Shown here piece by piece: positions 42,499 to 51,482 of a DNA stretch of 64,000 bases. Numbering within the stretch: the stretch's first letter is position 1; each line of letters opens with the position of its first letter. The DNA comes from UBA7672 sp047601145 (GTDB lineage Bacteria; Pseudomonadota; Alphaproteobacteria; Caulobacterales; Hyphomonadaceae): assembly GCA_047601145.1 (NCBI GenBank), contig JASGJW010000001.1:744001-808000 (forward strand), read 5' to 3'. The notes under the pieces were generated by a model. That model ran no database searches and had not been told where the DNA came from. It was given only the letters and a program-made list of their open reading frames with translations. The position numbers and the translations under genes were made by a program.

Positions 42499-42957
42499 GT
42501 GATGTTTTCCCGCGTGGCGGCTGCCGCCGTTGTTGCTTCGGCCCTCTTGGGCGTGTCCGGCTGCTCGATCTTCGGGTCGTCCACGGCCAACACCTCGACC
42601 GCCTCCAGCTCGGATGCCGGGCCCGAACAGACCGGCGGCCTGGGCGTCAACGCCTATCTGTGGCGCGCCTCGCTCGACACGCTGGCCTTCATGCCCCTGG
42701 TTTCGGCCGATCCGTATGGCGGCGTGATCATCACCGACTGGTACGCCAACCCGGACAAGAAGGACGAGCGCCTCAAAGCGACCGTCTACATCCTCGACAC
42801 GCGCCTGCGCGCCGACGGCATCTCCGCCGCCGTGTTCCGCGAGACGCTGACCAACGGCGCCTGGGTCTCGGCCGCCGTCGCCCCGGAAACCAATGTGGCG
42901 CTGGAAAACGCGATCCTGACCAAGGCTCGCCAGCTTCGACTTAACGCCATCCAGTAG
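42499..42957 (+). CDS. DUF3576 lipoprotein
   Basis: 152 residues from GTG 42499, with an ATG directly after it; GGAG is best spaced for the GTG. Signal peptide and lipobox (LLGVSGC). LGVNAYLWRASLDTLAFMPL and ITDWYANPDKKDERLKA are the DUF3576 signature. In alphaproteobacteria this gene commonly precedes leuS and lptE, as here, hinting at an envelope role. Function unproven. Confidence 0.85.
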   Translation: MMFSRVAAAAVVASALLGVSGCSIFGSSTANTSTASSSDAGPEQTGGLGVNAYLWRASLDTLAFMPLVSADPYGGVIITDWYANPDKKDERLKATVYILDTRLRADGISAAVFRETLTNGAWVSAAVAPETNVALENAILTKARQLRLNAIQ

Positions 42958-43028
42958 GCCGGCGCCGTCTTTCGTTCAGCGCCGGTATGTGCGAACTCCG
43001 GCGCAGCGACGAATTGACGAGCGAGTAG

Positions 43029-45605
43029 ATGGCCACCCGCTACAATCCCAAAGAGACCGAACCCAAATGGCGCGCCGCATGGGACCGCGCCAACGTCTTC
43101 CGTGCGAAGTCCGCCAAAGAGGCGGGCAAGATGCCGAAGGCCTACGTCCTCGAGATGTTCCCCTACCCGTCGGGCCGGCTCCACATGGGCCATGTCCGCA
43201 ACTACGCGATGGGCGATGTCGTCGCGCGATACCGCATCGCCAACGGCTATAACGTCCTCCACCCGATGGGCTGGGACGCGTTCGGCCTGCCCGCCGAGAA
43301 TGCCGCCATCGAGAAAAAGGCCCAGCCGCGCCAATGGACGCTCCAGAACATCCAGGCGATGAAGGACCAGTTCGCCCCGCTGGGCCTCTCCTTCGACTGG
43401 TCGAAGGAAGTCACCACCTGCGAGCCCAACTACTACGCCCACCAGCAGCGCATCTTCCTGAAGATGCTCGAGAACGATCTCGTCTACCGCCGCTCGGCGA
43501 AAGTGAACTGGGATCCGGTCGAGAACACCGTGCTCGCCAACGAACAGGTCGTCGATGGCCGCGGCTGGCGCTCGGGCGCCGTCGTCGAGCAGCGCGAGCT
43601 GGAGCAATGGTTCTTCCGCATCACGAAGTACGGCGATGACCTCCTCGCCGCGCTGGATGGCCTCGACCGCTGGCCGGAAAAAGTCCGGATCATGCAGGGC
43701 AACTGGATCGGCAAGTCGCAAGGCGCACGCTTCCGCTGGCAGCTGACCAGGCCGGTCGCCGGCGCCGCCGACATCGAAGTCTTCTCGACGCGCCCCGACA
43801 CGCTGTTCGGCGCCAGCTTCCTCGCGCTCGCCCCCGACCATCCGCTGACGAAAACCATCGCGGAAACCAACCCCGCCGTCGCCAGATTCATGGCCGACTG
43901 CGCCGCCCGCGGCACGTCCGAAGCCGACATCGAGAAAGCCGACAAGGTCGGCGTCGATCTTGGCATCAAGGTGAAGCACCCGTTCGACCCCAGCTGGGAA
44001 CTCCCTGTCTGGGCCGCCAACTTTGTCCTGTCGACCTACGGCACCGGCGCGATCTTCGGCTCGCCCGCCGGCGACCAGCGCGACATCGAGTTCGCCGAAA
44101 AGTACGGCCTGCCCTTCAAGCCCGTCGTCCTCCCTCCGGGCGAGGATCCCGCCACCTACACGGTCTCGAAGGAGGCCTATGTCGGCGAAGGCGTGATCTA
44201 CAATTCTGAGTTCCTGAACGGCCTCTCCACGAAGGATGCGATCACCGCCGCGATCAAGGAGCTGGTGAAGCGCGGCGCCGGTGAGGCCACCACGCAATAT
44301 CGCCTGCGCGACTGGGGCGTCTCGCGCCAGCGCTACTGGGGTTGCCCGATCCCGGTCATCAAGTGCGCCAAGTGCGGAACCGTGCCCGTGCCGGACAGGG
44401 ACCTGCCGGTGCTGCTGCCCGACAACGCCGACTTCTCCGCGCCTGGCAACCCGCTCGTCCGCCACCCGACGTGGCGGCACGTCGACTGCCCCACGTGCGG
44501 CGGCAAGGCCGAGCGCGAAACCGACACGATGGATACGTTCGTCGACTCGTCCTGGTACTTCGCGCGCTTCTGCGATCCGAACTCTGCCGAGCCGATCAAC
44601 AAGGAAGAAGCCAGCTACTGGCTACCCGTCGATCAATACATCGGCGGGGTCGAGCACGCGGTCCTTCACCTCCTCTACTCGCGCTTCTTCTCCCGCGCCC
44701 TGCGCGACTGCGGCCTTCTGGACCTCAAGAGCGGCGAACCCTTCGCCGGCCTCTTTACCCAGGGCATGGTCACGCACGAGACCTACAAGTCCGAAAGCGG
44801 CGCCTGGCTGCTGCCCGAAGAGGTCGACAGGCGCGATGGCGGCCTGTTCGAGATCGCGACCGCAAAGCCTGTCACCATCGGCGGCGTCGAGAAGATGTCG
44901 AAGTCGAAGAAGAACGTTGTCGATCCGCTACAGATCATCGCCGACTACGGCGCCGATGTCGCCCGCTGGTTCACCCTGTCGGACTCACCCCCCGAGCGCG
45001 ACTTCGAATGGTCCGACGCCGGCGTGCGCGGCGCTTGGGGTTCGATCCAGAAACTCTGGGCGCTGGTTGAAGCCACGCCCACGGCCGACGACGGCCCCGC
45101 CAGCGAAGGCGAGCCGCTCGAGCTGCGCCGCCTCGCCCACCGCACGGTGCGGGACGTCACGCAGGGCATCGAAAAATTCCACTTCAACGTCGGCATTGCC
45201 CGCATGAACGAGCTGGCCAACGCCCTGCGCAAGGCCGAGACCTCGACCGCGCCCGGCATGGCCACCGCCCGTCGCGAAGCGTTGAAGCTGTTCGCCCAGA
45301 TCGCCGCCCCCTTCGCGCCGCACCTGGCTGAGGAATGCTGGGCGCTGCTGGGTGGGACGGGAATGGTCACGACGGCGAAATGGCCGACGCCTGATCCTGC
45401 CCTGCTGGTCTCCGACACCGTCACCCTGCCCGTGCAGGTCAACGGCAAGAAGCGCGGGGAAGTCACCGTATCGGCCACCGCCGACGCCGCGACCGTCGAG
45501 GCCGCCGCCAAGGCTGACGAAAATGTAAAACCCCACCTCGCCGGCCTCACCGTGCGAAAGGTGATTGTCGTTCCCGGCCGTATCGTGAATATCGTGGCGT
45601 CATGA
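43029..45605 (+). CDS. leuS: Leucyl-tRNA synthetase
   Basis: 858 residues, usual bacterial length. The class I signature YPSGRLHMGHVRNY (about 46-59), the CP1 editing domain with STRPDTLFGA, and KMSKSKKN (about 622-629) are present, as are zinc-type Cys pairs (CAKCG and CPTCGG). It charges tRNA-Leu and proofreads. The stop overlaps the lptE start. Confidence 0.97.
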   Translation: MATRYNPKETEPKWRAAWDRANVFRAKSAKEAGKMPKAYVLEMFPYPSGRLHMGHVRNYAMGDVVARYRIANGYNVLHPMGWDAFGLPAENAAIEKKAQPRQWTLQNIQAMKDQFAPLGLSFDWSKEVTTCEPNYYAHQQRIFLKMLENDLVYRRSAKVNWDPVENTVLANEQVVDGRGWRSGAVVEQRELEQWFFRITKYGDDLLAALDGLDRWPEKVRIMQGNWIGKSQGARFRWQLTRPVAGAADIEVFSTRPDTLFGASFLALAPDHPLTKTIAETNPAVARFMADCAARGTSEADIEKADKVGVDLGIKVKHPFDPSWELPVWAANFVLSTYGTGAIFGSPAGDQRDIEFAEKYGLPFKPVVLPPGEDPATYTVSKEAYVGEGVIYNSEFLNGLSTKDAITAAIKELVKRGAGEATTQYRLRDWGVSRQRYWGCPIPVIKCAKCGTVPVPDRDLPVLLPDNADFSAPGNPLVRHPTWRHVDCPTCGGKAERETDTMDTFVDSSWYFARFCDPNSAEPINKEEASYWLPVDQYIGGVEHAVLHLLYSRFFSRALRDCGLLDLKSGEPFAGLFTQGMVTHETYKSESGAWLLPEEVDRRDGGLFEIATAKPVTIGGVEKMSKSKKNVVDPLQIIADYGADVARWFTLSDSPPERDFEWSDAGVRGAWGSIQKLWALVEATPTADDGPASEGEPLELRRLAHRTVRDVTQGIEKFHFNVGIARMNELANALRKAETSTAPGMATARREALKLFAQIAAPFAPHLAEECWALLGGTGMVTTAKWPTPDPALLVSDTVTLPVQVNGKKRGEVTVSATADAATVEAAAKADENVKPHLAGLTVRKVIVVPGRIVNIVAS

Positions 45606-46180
45606 TCAGAGCTCCCCTCTTCAAGGCTGCTGTCCTCGCCCTCGCTCTCCTCCCCCTGACCGCGTGCAACTTCACACCGGTCTACGGCGGACAGGGCGAG
45701 AGCTTTGCCAGTTCCGGCCCGATCACGATCACCGAAATCCCCGGCCGAACCGGCCACTACCTGCGCAATGAACTCGCGCGCACCATCGGCCAGGGCATTC
45801 CGGGCTTCCCGAAAGGCACGCTCGAAATCACGCTCGGCCAGAGCATCGACCGCCTCGCCTTCGCGCCCGACCAGGCCGCCTCGCGCTCGGACTATGTCGG
45901 CAATGCGAGCTGGACGCTGCGCAGTGTCGATGGAACCGTTGTCGGCTCCGGCCAGGTCACCGAGCGCGCCTCGTTCAACTTCGCTGACGCAGCTTACGCC
46001 GACATGGCCGCGCAGACCGCCGCGCAGGAACGCCTCGCCGACCTGATCGCCCGCTCGATCCGCTCGGAGATGATCATCGCGGCTGGCCGGCAGAAAACCG
46101 GCGAGCCGATCAAGGCTGCACCCGAGGCAACGATCCCGAAGCCGACCGTCCCCACCTCGACGAACCCCACCAAGCAATGA
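45602..46180 (+). CDS. lptE: LPS-assembly lipoprotein LptE
   Basis: 192 residues. The lipobox LTACNFTPVYG is typical of LptE, with CGFxPLYG-like text after the lipidated Cys. The rest is the small alpha/beta domain that plugs the LptD barrel in the outer membrane. Position between leuS and holA is the conserved alphaproteobacterial order. Coupled by ATGA overlaps on both sides. Confidence 0.88.
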   Translation: MIRAPLFKAAVLALALLPLTACNFTPVYGGQGESFASSGPITITEIPGRTGHYLRNELARTIGQGIPGFPKGTLEITLGQSIDRLAFAPDQAASRSDYVGNASWTLRSVDGTVVGSGQVTERASFNFADAAYADMAAQTAAQERLADLIARSIRSEMIIAAGRQKTGEPIKAAPEATIPKPTVPTSTNPTKQ

Positions 46181-47190
46181 AACAGGCCGGCCCCCGCGCC
46201 CTGGCCTTCTGCGAGAAGCCGCAAGGCAAGACACGGATCGCCCTCATCTTCGGCGCTGATCCCGGCCTCGTTTCGACGTCAGCGGACACGCTCGCCTACA
46301 ACTGGCTGCCATCGCCCGATCCGTTCAACATCATCAAGATGTCGGACGATGACCTGAAGCGCGATCCGCAGCTTCTCGCCGACGAACTCGTCGCCCGCTC
46401 CCTGCTTGGCGGCGAACGCCTCGTCCGCCTCCGCGTGGATAAGGACGCCAGCTCCAAATACCTCATCGAAATCCTCGCCGACATCGAGAAGGGCGTCCTC
46501 ACGCCCGAGGCCTTCTGGATCATCGAGGCCGGCGAACTCAACAAGACCAACCGGCTGCGCGCCGCTTTCGAAGCCTCCGACGCCGCCGTCGCGCTACAGC
46601 TCTACGCAGACGATGAATCCACCGTCGCCGAGCTCGTCACCAAGCGCCTCGCCGCCGCTGGCGTCACCATCGACCCGCCCGCCCTCGCCGCCTTCGTCGC
46701 AGACCTTCCCGGCGACCGCCGCCTCGCCCTCTCCGAACTCGAGAAGCTCGAACTCTACGCCGTCGGCCTCGGCCGCGCCGTCAACGCACAGGACGTCTCG
46801 CTTCTCGCCTCCGCCGAACAGCCGCGTGGCGCGGATGACGCCGCCGACGCCGCCATCCTCGGTGACGCCCCGCAGGCCACGCTCTCGATCAACCGCTTCC
46901 TCGATTCAGGCGGCAATGCGATCTCCGCCCTGCGCACGCTTCATTTCCGCATGCTCCGTGTCTCGGACGCTGTCTCCTCAGGCGCCGGATCCGGCATGCG
47001 CCTGCGCCCGCCGGTCTTCGACAATGAATGGCCGCGCTTCTCCCGCGCCCTGCGCGAATGGTCCGCGCCCGCCATCCACCGCACCTTCACGCGCCTCTAC
47101 GAAGCCGAGAAGACCTGCAAGCAGGCCGGCGCCCCGCAGGAGGCCATCCTCAAGACCCTGATCCATCGCATCGCGACGCGCACGCTCTAG
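46177..47190 (+). CDS. holA: DNA polymerase III delta subunit
   Basis: 337 residues. IALIFGADPGLVS replaces a Walker-like region; LLGGERLVRLRV, FWIIEAGELNKTNRLR, LPGDRRLALSELEKLELY and the C-terminal FHFRMLRV-type helices are standard HolA. It opens the beta clamp within the clamp loader. Third gene of leuS-lptE-holA. Confidence 0.9.
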   Translation: MKQAGPRALAFCEKPQGKTRIALIFGADPGLVSTSADTLAYNWLPSPDPFNIIKMSDDDLKRDPQLLADELVARSLLGGERLVRLRVDKDASSKYLIEILADIEKGVLTPEAFWIIEAGELNKTNRLRAAFEASDAAVALQLYADDESTVAELVTKRLAAAGVTIDPPALAAFVADLPGDRRLALSELEKLELYAVGLGRAVNAQDVSLLASAEQPRGADDAADAAILGDAPQATLSINRFLDSGGNAISALRTLHFRMLRVSDAVSSGAGSGMRLRPPVFDNEWPRFSRALREWSAPAIHRTFTRLYEAEKTCKQAGAPQEAILKTLIHRIATRTL

Positions 47191-47263
47191 CTTCTGCCGC
47201 ACCGCAGCGTGACAGCACGCGCGTTTCAACCTTCCATGCTGCCAGCATCGAAGCGGGGACATC

Positions 47264-48850
47264 ATGAAACGCCTGTCCGTCCTGGTCGCAGCCTCTGCGC
47301 TCGCACTCGCCGCCTGCACGACAGCCCCGCCCGATAGTGCTACAACAGCATCAGCCTCATCCGCCGACATGGCGTCCATCGCGGCCGGCAAGCGGGTTTA
47401 TGACGGCATCTGCTCTGCCTGCCACAATGGCGGGGACGAGACCGCCCCGCCCCTTTCAACGCTTCACGCCTTCGACAAGACGCGCGTCTCGACGGCGCTG
47501 AGCGATACCGGCCTCATGGCGCTCCAGTCGAAGATGCTGACGCCCGAACAGCGCACCCACGTCATCGCCTTCGTCACCGCCTCGCCCGCTGCGCTCACGA
47601 AACTCGCAGCGGCCGAGAAGAGCGCCGACCCGGCCGGCCTCAACCGTTCAGCCTACGACGCCGAATATCCCTACCCCGTCCGCCGCATCCGCGACGAGCG
47701 TGACAGCGCCGATGGCCCGCGCCCGCCGGCCTGGGAGGCGCCGAAGCTCGGCGAAGGCCCGTTCAGGATGGAGAGCTGGGAACAGCGCGACCTCAAGGTC
47801 TCGATCGTCACGCGCGGCCTCTCTGCCCCGCGCGCGATCGAATTCCTGCCCGACGGCGCTATCCTCATCACCGAACGCGCAGGCTCGCTTCGCATCGTGC
47901 GCGACGGCAAGCTCGATCCGACGCCTGTCGCAGGCGGCCCGCCAAAGGTTGCAGTCCTTGGCACGGCCACGGGCTTCATGGACATCGCCCTTCACCCGGA
48001 CTTCAAGACCAACGGCCTGATCTACCTGTCCTACCACAAGCCGCGCGGCGAGCTTGGCTCCAACGCCATCTGGCGCGGCCGGTGGGATGGAACGAAGATC
48101 GTCGATGGCAAGGACATCTTCCTGTCTGACGATGTTGACGCCCTCTTCAGCCGCATGGCCTTCGGCCCGGACGGCAAGCTCTATTTCACCATCGGCTGCC
48201 CAGGCGTCGGCACGGATGACTCGATCGGCCGCGCGCAGCACCCGGATGACTTCGCCGGCAAGACGCTGCGCCTCAACGACGACGGCACGATTCCGAACGA
48301 CAATCCGTTCTACGGCAGGAAGGGCTTCAACCCCGAAATCTTCACGCTTGGCCACCGCGTCAATCTCGGCATGACGCTCAATCCTTGGACCAAGGAATTC
48401 TGGGTCTCCGAGCACGGCCCCAATGGCGGGGATGAGATCAACATCCTCAAGGCCGGCCAGAATTACGGCTGGCCGGTCGTCAGCGACGGCCGCTACTACT
48501 CCGGCCCGAAAGTTTCCCCCGTCCCCTTCAAGGACGGTATGACGCGTCCGCATATCTCGTTCGTCCCGTCGATCGCGCCGGGCGGCATGGTCTTCTACAC
48601 CGGCGACAAATTCCCGGCGTGGAAGCGCAACCTCTTCCTCGGCGCCATGCGCTACTCGGAAGCCCCGCGCACCGGCCACCTCATTCGCATCGTCTTCAAC
48701 GAGAACTGGGAGATGGTGCGCTCGGAAATGCTCCTCGCAGATCTCCACCAACGCATCCGCGATGTCGAGCAATCGCCTGATGGCTATCTCTACGTCATCA
48801 CCGACGAAGGCGCAGACAGCGTCCTGATGAAACTGGAGCCGGGGAAATAG
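47264..48850 (+). CDS. Cytochrome c - PQQ-type sugar dehydrogenase fusion lipoprotein
   Basis: 528 residues. Lipobox (LAAC-TTA). Residues about 45-110 are a small cytochrome c domain with heme motif CSACH and a later Met (LQSKMLTPEQ). From about 170 a soluble glucose dehydrogenase-like beta-propeller follows: SAPRAIEFLPDGAILITERA, ALHPDFKTNGLIYLSY, GHRVNLGMTLNP and WVSEHGPNGGDEIN. Predicted periplasmic oxidation of sugars or related polyols, passing electrons to its own heme. Located between holA and parB. Confidence 0.82.
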   Translation: MKRLSVLVAASALALAACTTAPPDSATTASASSADMASIAAGKRVYDGICSACHNGGDETAPPLSTLHAFDKTRVSTALSDTGLMALQSKMLTPEQRTHVIAFVTASPAALTKLAAAEKSADPAGLNRSAYDAEYPYPVRRIRDERDSADGPRPPAWEAPKLGEGPFRMESWEQRDLKVSIVTRGLSAPRAIEFLPDGAILITERAGSLRIVRDGKLDPTPVAGGPPKVAVLGTATGFMDIALHPDFKTNGLIYLSYHKPRGELGSNAIWRGRWDGTKIVDGKDIFLSDDVDALFSRMAFGPDGKLYFTIGCPGVGTDDSIGRAQHPDDFAGKTLRLNDDGTIPNDNPFYGRKGFNPEIFTLGHRVNLGMTLNPWTKEFWVSEHGPNGGDEINILKAGQNYGWPVVSDGRYYSGPKVSPVPFKDGMTRPHISFVPSIAPGGMVFYTGDKFPAWKRNLFLGAMRYSEAPRTGHLIRIVFNENWEMVRSEMLLADLHQRIRDVEQSPDGYLYVITDEGADSVLMKLEPGK

Positions 48851-48854
48851 TACG

Positions 48855-49076
48855 ATGTCGGCGAAGCAACCATCCCCGGACGTGCGCAACGGCGATTATT
48901 GCGTGGTGACCGGCGGAACTCACGCGGGCAAGTCGGGCGTCGTCGAGGACAGGAAAGTCAGCAAGACCGGTCACGTCACCATCACGGTCCGCCTGGCCGA
49001 CGACGACAGGATCAAGACCCTGGCCCGCAATGTCGTCGTCCAATCCGCGCCGAAACGGAAACGGCCCGCACCGTGA
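48855..49076 (+). CDS. Stand-alone KOW-motif protein
   Basis: 73 residues, five bases after the dehydrogenase gene stop. NGDYCVVTGGTHAGKSGVVED is a KOW motif, as in NusG and ribosomal protein L24, followed by a basic tail (KRKRP). It is too short to be L24 or NusG. Likely an RNA- or ribosome-contacting small protein; no characterised counterpart comes to mind. Confidence 0.65.
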   Translation: MSAKQPSPDVRNGDYCVVTGGTHAGKSGVVEDRKVSKTGHVTITVRLADDDRIKTLARNVVVQSAPKRKRPAP

Positions 49077-49087
49077 GGCGCGGGCCG
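49062..49087. terminator. Hairpin between the KOW gene and parB
   Basis: 8-bp stem CGGCCCGC / GCGGGCCG (49062-49069, 49080-49087) overlapping the KOW gene stop. T-tracts are weak on both strands; it may end either convergent transcript. Confidence 0.4.
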
Positions 49088-49111
49088 CTTCAATCTCACG
49101 TCAGCTGAACC

Positions 49112-50035
49112 CTAATCCGCCGACCCTGCCCGCGGCCGCGACAGCAGGCGGCAGATCTCGTCGAGCTGTTCGAGCTGTGCATACTTGATCCGCACCTCGC
49201 CGCCCTTGCCGTTCACATGGCGGATGTCGACATCGAGGCCCAGCGCGCGCTGCAGGTCCAGCTCCAGCGCCTTGGTGTCGACGTCCTTGTCGTCGGCCGA
49301 CTTGGTCTCGGCCTTGCCGCCCTTGTCCGCTTTCGACAGCGCCTCGGTGTCGCGCACCGACAGGCCCTTGGCGATCACGGTCGCGGCGAAGCCCGACGGG
49401 TCCGACGTCTTGAGCAGCGCCCGCGCATGGCCCGCCGACAGGCGGCCCTCGCGCACATGCTCGCGTACATCTTCAGGCAGTTGCAGCAGGCGCATCGTGT
49501 TCGACACGTGCTCGCGGCTTTTGCCGACCTGCTGCGCCACGGATTCCTGCGTGCGGCCAAACCGGTCGATCAGCGACTTGTAGGCTTCCGCCTCTTCCAC
49601 CGCGTTGAGGTCGGCACGTTGCACGTTCTCGATGATGGCGATCTCGAGCATCTCGCGATCGTCCATCTCGCGCACGACGGCCGGGATGACGGTAAGGCCC
49701 GCACGGCGCGCGGCGCGCCAACGGCGCTCGCCTGCGATGATCTCGAACATTTCCGCCTGGCTCGGATCGGGCCGCACGAGGATCGGCTGGATCACGCCCT
49801 TGGTGCGGATCGACTCCGAGAGCTCTTCCAGCTCGGCTTCGACAAACGTGCGGCGCGGCTGTTTCGGATTCGGAACGATGCGATCGATTGCGATCGCGGA
49901 CGCGGGCTCATCGGCAGGAGCAGCCCCCGCCACGGCCGGCGCCGGATCATCGATCGCATTGCGCGCGCCGGAATAATCGCCCAGCAGCGCCGACAGTCCG
50001 CGTCCGAGCTTTGCCTGTTTCGCTGGCTGGTTCAC
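49112..50035 (-). CDS. parB: Chromosome-partitioning protein ParB
   Basis: 307 residues from GTG 50035, overlapping the parA stop (GTGA). GRGLSALLGD starts the protein; IVPNPKQPRRTF, FEIIAGERRWRAARRAGL (CTPase/parS-loading motif) and the HTH KSREHVSNTMRLLQLP follow, then the C-terminal dimer domain. It loads at parS sites and slides as a CTP clamp. Five parS sites lie 1.4-5 kb away. Confidence 0.96.
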   Translation of the reverse strand: MNQPAKQAKLGRGLSALLGDYSGARNAIDDPAPAVAGAAPADEPASAIAIDRIVPNPKQPRRTFVEAELEELSESIRTKGVIQPILVRPDPSQAEMFEIIAGERRWRAARRAGLTVIPAVVREMDDREMLEIAIIENVQRADLNAVEEAEAYKSLIDRFGRTQESVAQQVGKSREHVSNTMRLLQLPEDVREHVREGRLSAGHARALLKTSDPSGFAATVIAKGLSVRDTEALSKADKGGKAETKSADDKDVDTKALELDLQRALGLDVDIRHVNGKGGEVRIKYAQLEQLDEICRLLSRPRAGSAD

Positions 50036-50817
50036 GCCGCTGCCCTTTCGCGTTCGCGTTGCATCAGTTCCTGCGCGAGCATGATGTACGCCTCGCTGCC
50101 GGTGCATTTGTGGTCGTAGAGAATTGCGGGCAGGCCGAATGAGGGCGCTTCCGACAGCCGGACATTCCGCGGGATCACGGTCTGATAGACCTTCGGCCCG
50201 AAGAAGGAGCGCACTTCGCCCGCCACCTGGTCGGAGAGGTTGTTGCGCTTGTCGAACATCGTCAGCACGACGCCCTGGATTTCGAGGTCGGGATTGAGCG
50301 CGCCGCGCACGAGGTCGACCGTGCGCAGGAGCTGCGAGAGACCTTCGAGTGCGAGGAACTCGCACTGCAGCGGCACCAGCACGGCGTTCGCCGCGACCAT
50401 CGCATTGATCGTCACCGTCGACAGCGACGGCGGGCAATCGATCAGCACGGTGTCATAGTCCGAGCCAGAGGCGCGCAGGACGTCGAACGCATCGCGCAGC
50501 TTGAAATTCTTCTTCGGATCGTCGTGCAGCAGCGTCTCGACGCCGGCGAGGTTTTCGTCCCCCGGCACGAGATCGAGGTTCGGCACTTTCGTTGGGATCA
50601 GCGCATCAGCCAGCGTGCTCTCGCCCACCAGCACGTCGTACGACGTCGCGCGCCGCGCCGTCGGCTCCACGCCAAGGCCGGTCGAGGCGTTGCCTTGCGC
50701 GTCGCAATCCATCACGAGCACGCGGCGGCCGACCGCGGCCAGCGCGGTGCCGAGATTGATGGCGGTGGTGGTTTTCCCCACTCCGCCTTTCTGGTTGGCG
50801 ACCGCGATAACGCGCAT
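50032..50817 (-). CDS. parA: Chromosome-partitioning ATPase ParA
   Basis: 261 residues from MRVIAVANQKGGVGKTT, the deviant Walker A of ParA/MinD ATPases. TVLIDCPPSLS is Walker A'/B, and PLQCEFLALEGLSQL follows. It forms nucleoid gradients that pull ParB-parS complexes. An in-frame TTG immediately precedes the ATG. Coupled to rsmG (TGATG) and parB. Confidence 0.96.
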   Translation of the reverse strand: MRVIAVANQKGGVGKTTTAINLGTALAAVGRRVLVMDCDAQGNASTGLGVEPTARRATSYDVLVGESTLADALIPTKVPNLDLVPGDENLAGVETLLHDDPKKNFKLRDAFDVLRASGSDYDTVLIDCPPSLSTVTINAMVAANAVLVPLQCEFLALEGLSQLLRTVDLVRGALNPDLEIQGVVLTMFDKRNNLSDQVAGEVRSFFGPKVYQTVIPRNVRLSEAPSFGLPAILYDHKCTGSEAYIMLAQELMQRERERAAA

Positions 50818-51482
50818 CAAGCCCTCCGTGGACGCAACGATGAAACGCTCAGAACACGCCCTTCTGGGCTCGACAGGCTTTCGCGCTGGGTGATGTCGAA
50901 GTCCCAGGTCTCGCGGGCCTCGGCCAGTTCGGCGGCCGTGTCCCTACCTTTCATCAGCAGGGCCTTACCGGAAGGTTTAAGCCAGCTTGCCGCGAAGCCG
51001 AGAAGTTTCGGTAACGGGGCCAAGGCACGGGCCGTAACCACGTCATACCGGGCCATACCGCCCCCGGGCGCGCCGTCCTCGATGCGCAGGTTAATCACTT
51101 TCACCGGCAGCTGGACTTCCCGGCTAGCGGCTTCAAGGAACTCGGATTTCCGGGGGCTCTTCTCCACCAGGGTGACGCCGGCCCCCTCCCGATCAGCCAG
51201 CGCGCAGGCCAGGATCAGGCCTGGAAAGCCCGCCCCGGACCCGAGGTCCGCAACGCTTTTCACCTCCGGAGAAATTTCTTTCAGCAGCTGCGCGCTGTCG
51301 AGCACATGGCGCCTCCAGAGGTGGCGCCCCTCGCCCGGCCCGATCAGGTTGATTCGCTCCCGCCAGGCGTCGAGTAGCGCCAGGTAGCGCCGGATCCGGC
51401 CGAGTGTTTCATGTGAAACACCGGTCAGACCGACCACGTCATCGGGCCCGAAGCCGTCCTCGTCGCGCTCCGGCCAGCTCAC
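50817..51482 (-). CDS. rsmG: 16S rRNA (guanine527-N7) methyltransferase
   Basis: 221 residues from GTG 51482, overlapping the mnmG stop. INLIGPGE, RHVLDSAQLL, ADLGSGAGFPGLILA (SAM-binding) and VTARALAPLPKLL are family hallmarks. It methylates G527 in 16S rRNA. A parS-like site (51405-51420) is inside its first codons and reads VSHET. Confidence 0.93.
   Translation of the reverse strand: MSWPERDEDGFGPDDVVGLTGVSHETLGRIRRYLALLDAWRERINLIGPGEGRHLWRRHVLDSAQLLKEISPEVKSVADLGSGAGFPGLILACALADREGAGVTLVEKSPRKSEFLEAASREVQLPVKVINLRIEDGAPGGGMARYDVVTARALAPLPKLLGFAASWLKPSGKALLMKGRDTAAELAEARETWDFDITQRESLSSPEGRVLSVSSLRPRRA
51405..51420. promoter_or_regulatory. parS site 1 (one-base variant)
   Basis: TGTTTCATGTGAAACA, one central base different from consensus TGTTTCACGTGAAACA. 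Lies in the rsmG coding sequence. Confidence 0.8.

Noticed and set aside
42786..44480. 564-residue open frame antisense to leuS
   Set aside because: Same shadow effect; leuS motifs on the plus strand are unmistakable.
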